DNA from: Photobacterium salinisoli
Lineage (GTDB): Bacteria > Pseudomonadota > Gammaproteobacteria > Enterobacterales > Vibrionaceae
Assembly: GCF_003614885.1 (NCBI RefSeq)
Contig: NZ_QZMS01000011.1
Coordinates: forward strand, 682,001 to 746,000
DNA length: 64,000 bases
Direction of reading: 5' to 3'
The notes below the pieces were generated by a model, which worked only from the letters and a program-made list of their open reading frames with translations, was not told where the DNA came from and made no database searches. A program made the translations under genes and the position numbers. Positions 7,832 to 18,900 of the stretch are shown here, piece by piece. How positions within the stretch are numbered: the first letter of the stretch is position 1; each line of letters begins with the position of its first letter.

Positions 7832-8169
7832 TTAATCTGGATATTCGAATTTAGTTGTCACAGTTCCGTCTTCGTTGATGAACAACGTAAATGCATTCCA
7901 ATCTCCCCCAGCATGCGCCTTCATCTTCGCATGAAGCTGAGGGACCAAATCCATAACCGGAAGTGTCAACTCATGCCTCAAAGCTGCCGAAACACTCTCG
8001 CCATTTTTTTATAGTAGAAAGTTTCTCCAACGCTCTCACTACCATCCTCATAACCATGATCGTATTCGAACCGACACTTAGCTGACGTGGCATCAACTGG
8101 ACAACTCCCCTTCACAATTCGGTAAAGCTGTTCGATCAATTTTCGTTGTTCTTCAATTAGATTATCCAT
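7832..8169 (-). pseudogene. frameshifted DUF600/YezG-type immunity gene
   Basis: The first 54 codons (from MDNLIEEQRKLIEQLYRIVK to ETFYYKK) and the remainder (GESVSAALRHELTLPVMDLV ... GGDWNAFTLFINEDGTVTTK ... YPD-stop at 7832-7834) lie in two frames that join in a run of seven A (8004-8010 on the plus strand). One added A restores a protein of about 112 residues with the DUF600 C-terminal pattern (W..F.L..NEDG....F.YPD). It belongs to the same broad family as the active cdiI at 9524-9964. It could be a null allele, a slippage-dependent phase-variable gene, or a sequencing error. No toxin tail remains directly upstream. Confidence 0.7.
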
Positions 8170-8266
8170 TATTTAAAACCTAGTAACCATTTAAGGTAAT
8201 AAACGGAAATAAAGTCTTATATTCATCTATAAGGTCGGTATATTTATAAACCCTATTAACAGCTAA

Positions 8267-8553
8267 TTATCTACTAATCTGGCAATCATAAATTTCGATA
8301 TCCCTTGCATATGCAATGCTATATAAAGCCTCTCTATCTCTTCTAAATATGGCCGATAAAGGAAAGATATTACGACACTAAATATAGTGAGCTATTGAAC
8401 TATCAGAGTAAATAATTGAACCTGGATAACATTCGTTATCTTTAACAACCTAATAATACCATACCTTCAACTCATCCAAGTCAATAGCCTAGTTAAACAA
8501 AAATGATAGGACAAACCAATTTTATCACTATTTTCTCTAGTAAACCCTTTCAT
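8267..8553 (-). pseudogene. multiply broken orphan immunity gene with adjoining toxin tail
   Basis: Starting at an ATG (8551-8553) the minus strand reads MKGFTRENSDKIGLSYHFCL and then shifts frame. It continues DLDELKVWYY-stop-VVKDNECYPGSIIYSDSS, passes a TAG, and ends RRDREALYSIAYARDIEIYD before a stop at 8267-8269. At least one frameshift and two nonsense codons are needed to join it. Immediately upstream (8554-8640) another frame reads YGLLDNSETFSAIQGGINER and overlaps the start, like the end of a toxin gene. The family is not recognised. Confidence 0.5.
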
Positions 8554-8640
8554 TAATGCCCCCCTGAATTGCACTGAAGGTCTCACTATTATCTAAAAGA
8601 CCGTATCGGTTGAATGTTCACAACCAAATCAATCATTCTA

Positions 8641-8940
8641 TCAGGGCATTCTCATTAAAACGGTACGAAGTATTACTTCTCCTTCCTTATAATTTCTTAT
8701 AATGTCAATGGGTTTATAATATGACAGAGCTGGTACAGGTGAAAAAAGCCACCGTTTAGTATGTTCAATTGGTCCCACCTTATATATAAGAACCTTTTCA
8801 ATATCACTTGGAACACCTAAGTTAGATAATCCATTTAAATTCGCATCAGCCAGACATAAACTACGCACAAATAACTCCCATGCATGTTCACCCAAATAAG
8901 AATTGCATAAATCCATTAAATATTCAGGAATTCTATTCAT
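8641..8940 (-). CDS. DUF2384 (MbcA/ParS/Xre)-like antitoxin or immunity protein
   Basis: A 99-residue protein whose C-terminal half resembles the DUF2384 toxin-binding domain of RES-system antitoxins: W-LFSPVPALSYYKPIDII, then EGEVILRTVLMRM. This matches the family pattern W..PNPAL....P...L....G...V...L.R. An N-terminal helix-turn-helix of full Xre antitoxins is not evident, so it may be a short immunity version. Its start overlaps by 8 nt the stop of a RES-like toxin tail (8933-9085), which supports a toxin-immunity pairing. Intact. The assignment rests on motif resemblance by eye. Confidence 0.55.
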   Translation of the reverse strand: MNRIPEYLMDLCNSYLGEHAWELFVRSLCLADANLNGLSNLGVPSDIEKVLIYKVGPIEHTKRWLFSPVPALSYYKPIDIIRNYKEGEVILRTVLMRMP

Positions 8941-9085
8941 TTTTTAATATCACTAAATTTGAACCTTGAGGGTTTCGAGCTGACGGTGCTAAAATACCGT
9001 CATATCCGTGTTCTCTAACCCACCTTCCAATTGCTTGAAGTTCTGAACGAAGCTCAAACTCACGTTTAGAAAATCTGACAATTTA
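8933..9085 (-). pseudogene. RES-domain-like toxin tail (truncated)
   Basis: About 50 codons before a TAG at 8933-8935 encode SKREFELRSELQAIGRWVRE, then HGYDGILAPSARNPQGSNLV and ILKNE. The YDGILAPSAR.P.G.NLV pattern is the characteristic C-terminal motif of RES toxins (NAD+ phosphorylases of the MbcT/ParT/Res type). An upstream TAA shows the rest of the gene is lost. Directly downstream lies a DUF2384-like gene, the standard partner of RES toxins, which strengthens both calls. Confidence 0.5.
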
Positions 9086-9161
9086 TTCCGAATTTTTAGG
9101 AAGTGTAGGAAAATACACAAAACTTTGAACACTACCGAATAGCCGTTGCAACTATTAGCAC

Positions 9162-9324
9162 TTAGCTTTGGTGCATTTTTTCGTAACCAAGGCGCTCGTC
9201 TAACTCGACATTAAGCGCAGTTTCAACGGTCACCTTGGTTAACATTTTACGAAATGTCCTCAAGATCAGATTGAGACTTGATGGATTTCTCGGCTTCACG
9301 AGCATCAAGTGCTTTCTTGTCCAT
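9162..9324 (-). mobile_element. IS256-family transposase 5' fragment
   Basis: From an ATG at 9322-9324 the minus strand reads MDKKALDAREAEKSIKSQSD, then after a one-base shift FRKMLTKVTVETALNVELDE and RLGYEK, the classic N-terminus of IS256/mutator transposases. It ends in a stop at 9162-9164, and the rest of the element is missing. Upstream (9325-9400) lies what may be the element's left end. The stretch 9400-9523 holds nothing else that I recognise. Confidence 0.75.
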
Positions 9325-9523
9325 GTTGTCTATCCTTAAGCCTTTAAGGCTGAAGCTTAGACAATTACACAGAATTCAGGACAGTCACGCTCCAAAAAAT
9401 TTATTGAACTATCAGTGCACTCTCTCAGTTGTATCAAAAATATCAAGCACCTACCTACCCAGTAACTTTAACCTTAAAACCCTAAGAAAAACTTAAACCC
9501 AAGAAACCATTCAAGGTGAAATC

Positions 9524-9964
9524 TCATTTTCCTTTATACTTTTCTATACATTTTATCCATTCATCTTCGGGAATATAGTACTTCTTCGCTTCTTCTAAAG
9601 TTAATTCACTTACACGATTCATTAATAAACCTGGCCAGGAATCATCTTGAGGAATGTAACAAAACTCCACTTTTATCTTTCCTGATTCAGTTAAAATTAC
9701 TTTAAAGTGAGTCCACACTTCTCTTTCAAATGGAGCTTGTTTTTGTAACTTGCAAGCTAGCTCATAAATATCTTCGCACACTTTATGTGGGTAATTATCA
9801 AAACCGAAACGCCCAATAGATAAATCCTTTTGTAGCCACTCAAGACAGAGCTCGTAAGTATCGGGGTAAATCTTACCAATCAAATACATTTCTTGTGCAC
9901 TTTCAGGCATAATAGACCATAGTATCTCCCCAATTTTCCGATATATTTTTTGATCCTCAGTCAT
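9524..9964 (-). CDS. cdiI: CdiI immunity protein, DUF600/YezG family
   Basis: A 146-residue acidic cytosolic protein resembling the DUF600 (YezG-like) immunity family: an N-terminal helix MTEDQKIYRKIGEILWSIMP, a central LSIGRFGFDNYP, and WTHFKVILTESGKIKVEFCY followed by a DD/W motif. YezG-type proteins protect against DNA/RNA non-specific endonuclease toxins, and this gene begins directly at the stop of cdiA, whose tail is such a nuclease. It forms the last gene of cdiB-cdiA-cdiI. The name is by position in the operon. AT-rich composition compared with cdiA's core is usual for exchangeable CDI tails. Confidence 0.8.
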   Translation of the reverse strand: MTEDQKIYRKIGEILWSIMPESAQEMYLIGKIYPDTYELCLEWLQKDLSIGRFGFDNYPHKVCEDIYELACKLQKQAPFEREVWTHFKVILTESGKIKVEFCYIPQDDSWPGLLMNRVSELTLEEAKKYYIPEDEWIKCIEKYKGK

Positions 9965-12900
9965 TTATTTACCTTTCGAAGTGTTTGTTAAATTTTTAAT
10001 CGGTTGCTGAACACCGTCAATTGAGTAATAGACCGAGAAACTATCTGGTCTTTTGCTATCCCCCGAGTACTTAGGTGTTATTTTCACTTTCACTTCACCG
10101 CCATTATTTAAAACTTCGCGCCATCTGGTTTCAAGCCTATACCACTCTCCGCCAGAGCCATTAAGTTTAGCATTCATTGGCACTAAGTTAATGCCTTCAC
10201 CGGGTCCACCAAACATTGATGCAATCAAGTGACCTCCACAGTCACTCGTTTCTCTACAATCGCGACCAGACACTTTTTGCTGATAGTTATTCCTGTCCCA
10301 CGGCTCAAGCTGCAGTTCAGCCTCAACCTCGTTTACTCGACCATTTGCGTCTGTCTTATAACTATAACCGTTTTCAAATTCATAGCGTGTATTTGGCTCA
10401 GGATTATTTGCTAACTTATTCCAGTCGCCTGTTGTTCCTCGCTGAAGACTAACATCGTTGCCCCCAACATCACCAGCATGTCCCTCAACATCCTGCTTCG
10501 TCAGCGAGCTGTCCATTTCCGGTGATCCCAAGCGTGTCCCCGAAACATCCAAATCCGTAGTCGGGGCTTTATCCAAATGGGGGGCGGGGGCCGGCAGAGC
10601 CAGATCTGGCAGGTCAAAATCCGCATCCACATGCTGGAGGTGCTCCTGCGCTTTACTCAGGAGTTTCTGTGCTTCGTCGACTTTACCCGCCTTCAATGCA
10701 TCGGCTGCCATTTTCACTAAGTCACCAGCAACAGGAACGAGTCCGACCGTTGCCAGCAAGTAGTCCAGCTTCGTCTCCGCCTCTGCGAACCCTTTGGCAT
10801 CGCCTACACCAGGCGAAAAGTCTGCCAATACGTTGAACGCTAAGTCGATATTCTCTTGCTGTTCCTGACGCTCCCTGCCCGATGGGTCATTCAACACCAC
10901 CCGAATGCTTTCTTGCTCCTGCCCAAGGCGAGTGTCGTCCCAGGGTGATGCCCCTTCATCAAACGAATCCAGCGCGGCCTGTGCCTTCGCTATCTGTGCC
11001 CGGCAACCAGGGCTGCTCATGTCCTGGCAAGCCGCCTGAAGCTCTGCATCCCGCATGTGGTCAAGCTGATTGGTCTGATTCAGCTGCTGACAAGCCGCAG
11101 AGCCTGCACCCTGTTGGTTACAACTGACAAGCAAAGACAGTTTCTTCTGTACTTCTTCCTGATTCAGGTAGTACTCGATACTGCCTGCGGGCAATACCGC
11201 TTCATCCGCCAGATAGTTGGAACTGTTACGACTGATGAGCGCTGACTGATTCCCAAGATGGCGGTTGATATCTCCTTCTCTTAGCGTTCCCAGCCCGCTG
11301 TTTTCCAATACAAAGGCGTAGTTGTCCGCTGAATATCCGCCCATCAGGCTGGCGTATTCTTCATTCAGCGTTTTATTTCCCCGGCTGTCTAATCCGCCCT
11401 GCGCAACCTGACCATGCGTGACTTCATGACCTAACGTTGTCATGTAGTCCTTCGCATTCTTCATGGTTTCGTCACTGATAACGATTTTGCTGGCACCATT
11501 ACCGTTCATGTAATGTGCCCCGTGCGTCATCCTGGTGATAGCGACAACCAAGGCCGAATCAATATTGACGCCATACACTTCGGCATAGGCGGCGGCATAC
11601 GCGTTAATTGCAGCCTGCTTCTCTGAAGCTGTTGCTGTATCCAGATTATTTAAGATGACCGCAAACTTGCCCTCTGCCTGCGATGCAACCAGCTTCTGAA
11701 CATCCAGGTTTTTCTGAACGTTATCAACATGCTCAAAAGTATCATCGAGAGAGACGGACTCTTTGGTGACCACATCAGCAAGCGAGGACAAGCCAAGCTC
11801 ATTCCGCTTCACATCCTCGGCAATATTATTGCGGCCTTCTTCCGTCAGCAGGCGGTGGTCGAGGGTGACATCCACATTGCCCTGCTGGCGGTCGGCTTCG
11901 AACAGATCCCGGCTGGTAGTACTGGTATCGCGGTTCAGCGCCGTGAGGTCGCTGTCATCGCTCAGGGTGATCTCGCCCTGCCCCAAGGTTGCGAGGGTCT
12001 TGTCTTTGCTGTAAGACGAGGTGTTGGTGTACTGCAGGTTGCTGCTGTTATAGGTGGAATCGATTCCTCCTTGCTGCACCCCGACACTGGTGGTGAGGCC
12101 TGCCGACTGATCCTGACGGTAGTCGGTGTTGTTGAGATCGCTGTAACTCAGGCTGCCGGTGTTGAGCGTCAGGTTGCCGAGATCGTTACCCTCTTCATCG
12201 ACGGTGGCAATGAGCGCGCCGGTGATATCAGTGTTGCCCGCAACCTTGATCTCGGCCTTGCCGCCGGAGGTGAGTGTGGTGAGCTGGGTTTCCGAGCTGA
12301 TAACACGGCCGCTGCTGGCGTTCAGGCCGCCATTACTGCCGGTGACATCACCGCCTGCATCGCCTGTGGCTTCATTCCTGCCGCTCAGGCTGACACCGCC
12401 GCTGATACCGGCCCCCTGATGGCTTGAGCTGTGGCGATTCTGTACTGAGGCGACATTGAGGTCGCCGCCGATATCCAGGTTCAGTGACTCAGCAGCATCG
12501 ACATTGGCACCTTGAATATGGGTATCACCACGGGAATTGATGGTGATGTGATTCCCCGACACCCCGCTGTTGACATACGTGGTCGACTGGCTGCGCTGCT
12601 CCGACTGATTCAGGCTGGCGTTGAGACTGCCGCCGGTGCTGCTGCCGTGCACCGTCATCGACGCGCTGATGGTCCCGCTTTCCATCTGAGACTGGCTTTG
12701 CTGTGTTTGCTCAGCGGCCAGTACATTGACCGTACCGCCCTCCAGCGTCACCCCCTCTTTGGCGGTGAGCGAGCTGCCCTGCACCAGAATCTGCTGATCG
12801 GTCTGGGTCCCGGACTTCACAACAATATTCTGGCCCGCGAGCGACGAGCCGCGTGCGGTTGAGCTGCTGCTCTTGCTGTCGGTCTGGGTGACTGACATGT

Positions 12901-15900
12901 CTAGTTGAAGGCCGGCATTCACGCCCAGAGTAGAGAATGAAGAGTAAGTCGTTGCCCCTTGCTTGTATAACAAGGTGGTTTTCGACGCCAGATCCACTGT
13001 CGCCAATGTAATGCTGGCGAGATAGAACGCCTCATCGCTTTTGACATCACTGATGATGCCTTTCAGCTCGGCAATATCCGCCGCGCTTACACCCGGTTCA
13101 TTGTTCGCCAGTGCCCGTTCCAGCTCAGACAGCGTATTCTCAAGGCTGTCGACTTGTTTCTGGTACTGACGGTAATCTTTTTCTGCCTGCTTGAGCTTGT
13201 CCGCAGACTCTTTCAGTGCGATCGCCGCTTTGCCCATTTCCACGGCCTGATGCTGCACCACCAGGCTCAGCTCGGCTTCACCTTGCATGCTGGAAGAGGT
13301 GGTCGATTCCGTGTCGAGCACTTCGCGGATCAGCACGTTCTCTGCTGCAGTCAGTTCGATATTGCCCTGACCGTCTTCGTCTGCGTCGGCCAGCACATCT
13401 GATCCTTGGATCACAATGTCTTCAGCGGCGTCCATCAGAACCGTGCCTTTCCCCGTAATGGATGAGCCCAGATGCGTTGTCGCCTCTGTCTTGTTTTCCG
13501 CTTTTTCGTACTCGGCTTTCGCCAGTGTCACTTTGGCCTGACCGCCGTCAAAATCTGTGGCACCAAACGGATTGACCAGCGATTTCAGGGTGTCACCCAG
13601 CCCGACCGACAGGGATTCGGATTCCGACCAGCGGGTGTGGGTTTCCTGCGCCGCCAGCACGTCAATATTGCCGGTATCGGCCGTCAGATTCACATCGGCG
13701 TCGGCATCAATACCGGAGCCAATCACGCTCACACTGCCGCCATTGACGTTCACTGTGCCGTCGGAGGTCAGGGTGCTGCCTCTGGCGGTGTTGTGGATTT
13801 CACCCTGACGTTCTGAATCCATCGAATACAGGTCGCCGCCGCTGAAGGCGCCGTATTCCTGCTCGAATGTTTCGTGCTGACGACTTTCCTGCCCGGCCGC
13901 AATAATGACCTCATCGACGGCGGTGGCAGTAATATCGCCGTCCGCGTCGACATCACTGGCCACCAGCCTGATTGACTGGCCTGAGGTGATATCAATGTTG
14001 TCGCTGCTCATCATGCCGCTGGCATCAAGCAGATTGGCGGAATCCACCTCAGATTTGTGCGAACCCGACAGGCCACCAAAGCCTTGTTTGATGGTCTCGT
14101 CGCGGCTGTAACTCTGGTACTGCTGCGCGGTGACGGTCACATCACCATCGGCCGAGGCTTCAATGCCCCCGCCCGCGGTAAAGTTAGAACCGACAATGGT
14201 GATATCGCTGTCCCCACCCGCGGTCTGAACACTGTCAATCTTCTGGGCTTTGACAATGATTTTGCCGCCCGCCGACACATCGGCACCGACCACAGTTTCG
14301 GTCAGCGATTCCTGAATGGCCGTTTCTTTGCGGCCAAAAGATTTCTTATTAGTGGTTTGGTCGTAATGGTATTCGCTGTCGTTGACGGCTTGAAAAGTGA
14401 TATCGCCCTTCGCCAGCGCAACCACGTCACCTTGCGTGGAAATGTGGCTGCCGGTTGCCGTGATATCGTTGCCGGACTGAATAAACACGCCATCATTGGC
14501 CGCCAGCTGCGTCCCCTGATGCTGCCTGATGTGGCTGACCGACTGACTGTTGTGCGTTTCCTCACGGCTGAAGACTTCATTCACCAGGGTATTGAGCGCA
14601 ACGTCCCACCCAGCGACCATCGCCAGCTCACCCTCTGCATACATTTCCGATGCGGTCACGGCAATATTTTCCCCGGCATCAAAGCTCAGGTTGCCGCCGG
14701 AAGATAAACCGGATCCCAGCACAGCCACGTTCAGTTGTTCCTGATCACGGGTTTTGATGACATCGCGCTGGGTTTCCGCGGTCACTATGATATCTTTTTC
14801 GGCAGTGAAACTGAGATCGCCACCGGCAGTGACATTGGCAGCGGTATTTTCAATTGAACCACCGGCATTCATGGTAACCGTACCGCGTCCATTAATGCTG
14901 GCCGTATCACCCACTCGGGTATCGGTGTATACCACACCGCTGGCCTCATCGGCCGTGGTTACTGCGCCGTTCTGAGTGATGCTGACGCGCTCAACCTCAG
15001 TGCGGTTGATGATGTCGCCTTTTTCCGTGCTGAGTGCGATGTTTTCACCGGTGATCTGGCCGCTGATGTTCTGAATATCATTCACGCCATTCATCTCAAT
15101 ATCGCCACCCGCGGTTATGCTGCCGCCCAGGTTGCTGATACTGTCGTCACTGACCAGATGCAGTTTGCCCTGACTGTCCATCTGGCCGCTGTTGACGATA
15201 TTGCCGGCTTCAACATAGACCTCGCTGCCGCTGATCAACGCGCCGCCGCTGAGGTTGTCCTGCGTCACTTTCGACAGATAGAGCTTGGGTGCCAGCACCT
15301 GCTGGCCGTTCACTTTAACCGGTTCCCACCAGACAATATCCTGCGTCAGTCCGGCGACCTGCTCCGGCGTCAGTGCCACCCCGGCCTGCAGATTCAGGCT
15401 GTCTTTCTGCTGGCCTGCACTGTCAAGCAGTTGCTGCATCTGCTCGAGATCCGTGCCGACATCATCATTGAGGTAACGCTGGCCCGTTTGCTCGAAAATG
15501 GCGGAGGTGATGGTGCGGGTGTCATAAAACGCATCCCCCAGTACCTTGAGATCTTTTTGCGGATCGAAACCGATGCTGTCGAAGAAGTAATCCGATCCCA
15601 GAAACTGATCCAGATGGGTCAGCGCCGGATTGGTTTCAATCAGATACTGACTGTCCGGGCCATTGTTATACACAAACAGGCCGTTCGGGCTGGTTGGCAA
15701 GCGGAAATCGGGGAAAGCGACAGCATTGGCAGCCGAGGAAATAGCGGTGATGCCTTCTACATCGCCCGCCTCTATTTCGCTGATCTCTGTGTTCTGGGCA
15801 GTGTGCTGATTACCGGAAACACTATAGCCACTGCCGTGAGCTTTCTGGGTAGAATTATTAATGTTTTGCGCAACATTCAGGTTTAATGCCCCTTTTGCGC

Positions 15901-18900
15901 TGATGGTTGAAGCGTATTTTTGTCCTTTCGTGATGGTTTCCCTGACGTCGATTAAATCGACATCGACAGTGAAAACATCAGACCTTTCAGACACATCGCT
16001 GATTGAAACACCGTCTTGCTGATAAACATGGTACCTTTCAACCACCTCATTACTGTAAGCCTGATTTATCAATCGATTCGCCTTGATATTGATGGCTTCA
16101 TTCGATGAAATCAGCGAGACAACGTTTTCGACTGTCCCGGCATCAAGCGTCATCATTCCCTGAGACAACAAACGCCCCGGCTGCCCTGTAACCTGCACCG
16201 TATTGACCGATTTGCTGGCATGCTCTTCAAATGTACGGCTGCTTGCAGAATAACTACATAAAGTCGGAATTCCGCCACCTTGCTGACCGACTTGTATGTC
16301 ACGGCAAGTTTCATCGGCAGTGACCTGCGTAGTGTAATGCGCAGGCGGTGCAGAATAGTTTTCCGTACTGCTATTCACATTGATGGCTTTGACCGTATTT
16401 TTAATGAGCGATGAAGTGATCTTCAGATCACCACCCGACTCGATCACCCCCGACTGATTCTGCACTGAGGCTGCCATGGCCCCGCTGGCATCTCCGGCGA
16501 TCACCATGTTGCCGCCAGTTAAGATGTCGGCCTCGGTATTGATCAGGTGGCCTTTAACATAGAAATAACCCTGATCACCGGCATACATCAGGCCGGTGTT
16601 AGTCAGGTTACCAGCCACATTCAAGGTGGTGTCCTGCATCCCCAGTGTCGCGCCCTGATTGGTGAACTGTGTCAGGGTAGCCATCAGGTTGGTCAGTGCT
16701 TGTATCGTTCCCTGATTCGTCAGTACACCGGCATTCAGTACGGTGGTATTACCTGAAATCAGGCCGGTGGCCAGATTGGTGAAGGTGCCGGCAACGCTGA
16801 CGGTCGTCAGTCCCTGAGCCACCAGCTTGCCTTTGTTAGAAAGCTTGCCGCCGGCAGAGATACTGGCATCCCCGCCGGCACTCAGGTTGTGGTTGAAAGT
16901 AATATCGCCCGCTGCATCGACATCAAGATCACCATTTGCCGATGCCGCCTGATTCAGCGTCAGGGTATCCACACTGATACTCATATCGCCAAGCGATGTC
17001 AGATCACCATCGTTAATCAGGGTGCCCGCGGTCAGTTGGCTATTGGCATCGCTGGATACAATTCCCTTCTGAGCAAACCCGTCAGCCTCAATAAACTGAT
17101 CCCCCATGGCCTGGATCTGTCCCGTATTAGTCAGCTGACCCGATACGATCAGACGCTGCGCTCCGCCAGCCGCCAGCGTGCCGGCATTATTGATCTGTTC
17201 AGCCACAATCTGCTGATCGGCCTGCGATGTCGTCGCACCTGTGCTTTGCTGGTGAAAGCTGCCAGCTGTGATGGATTGTTCGCTGGCAGACTGAATCGCG
17301 CCCTGATTAGACAGCTGGCCAGTGACATGCAAAGTTTGCGTGCCAGCCGATACCAGCTTGCCACTATTGTCGATTGTCTCTGCCTGAACAGACATGTCCG
17401 TCTGCGCCACCAGTTCACCGGAAGTGCTCTGTGTCAGCGTGTCTGCTTCAGCGTTCAGCTGATTGGCGATGAGCTGGGAGTGGTTTTGGATCGCACCCGC
17501 CTGGAGTTCCAGCGTACCGGCATGGGTTGTCCCTGCGCCCTGCAGCGTCAGCGACTGCGGGTTTGCAATCGTCAGTGTCTGCTGAACGGCGATCTGACCC
17601 TCATTGGTTAACTGGCTGATCTCCGCCAGACGGGCGTGCTCTGCTGCAATCAGGCTCGATGCATCCAGACTGAGGGTTTGAACCTTGGTATTCAGCTCGC
17701 CAGACACCTGTATCCGGCTGTCACTCACGCTGACATCAGCGCCTGTCAAATCCACCCGTCCGTTGTGGCTCTCTGAGCCATCTGCGGCCAAACCGGCAGT
17801 TAACGTACTGTTTTGCAATCGGATGGCATCCGCCTGAACCCTGATTGTTTGGCTGACGGTCTCTGAATCCTGAAAATCCACTGCAGCCGCCGAGAACGAC
17901 GCGCTTTCTGTGGCAGTCACCAGATGGGTCTGAAGAATCTGATCACCGGCCGTTGCCTGAAACTGTGCGGCTGAGTTTTCACTGTTCAGAAACAGATCGC
18001 CGGTCGCGACATACTCAATGCTCTTTCCGGCCTGCTGCGTGCCTGTGGTCGTCAACGACTGGTTCGACTGCACCGTAAGTGACTGCTTACTGCTGACATC
18101 TCCCAAGGTAATCTGGCCGTCAGCGGAGAGCTGAATATCACCCACAGTACTGAACAGCTTGCCGGTGTTGACGCCGACACCCTGCTCGGTCGCCACCAAA
18201 GTGATACGACCGGCATACATGCCACCCAGCGCCGAAGAATCAATCGCCAGTGCAGGTTGATCACTGGTGGCTGACGTAGCGGTGATCTGGTTGGTCTGAT
18301 AATCAATCTGATTGGGGCCGGTGATCACAGACAAAGTGTTGGCATGGATCTCGGCATTGATTTTTGCCGTGCGGGCCAGAATATCGAAATAGTCCTGAGC
18401 GGTGCCATCCAGCCCCTGCCCGGTGACAGTGACATCGCCCTGGCGAATATCAAAGCCGCTCAGCAAGCCGTTCTGAAACTGCGGTACACCTGTGGTTAAT
18501 GTGGCTCGCGGGGTATTAAGAAAACCACAGCCGTTACAGGTAATGCCATAAGGGTTGGCAACGATGACGTTTGCTTGCTGGCCAAACACTTCGGTATAGC
18601 CATTCAACTGGCTGCGGTTGGCCCCGGTGACTTCATTGAGAATGACAGAGGCAGCCTGCCCGTTCAGCTGACTGTTCCCCTGCAAATAACCGCCCAGCTG
18701 AGATTGCGCCAGTTTTTCAGTCGAGTTATTGAGGATCAGCCCTTCTTTGCCGACGTTGTATTGCTGGAACTGGTTATGGGATAAACCACTGGCATTGGGG
18801 GCGGCAATATTCACCACTGGCACGCCGTTCGCCGCGGCAGAGAGCGTGGTGTGATGCTTGCCGCTGCTATCGACCTGAATGGTTGCCCAGACAGGCTGAG

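Noticed and set aside
12500..18000. Many short repeated segments in cdiA that could be mistaken for a repeat array or CRISPR.
   Set aside because: They are protein-level FHA repeats with variable DNA, in a continuous reading frame, without constant spacers.
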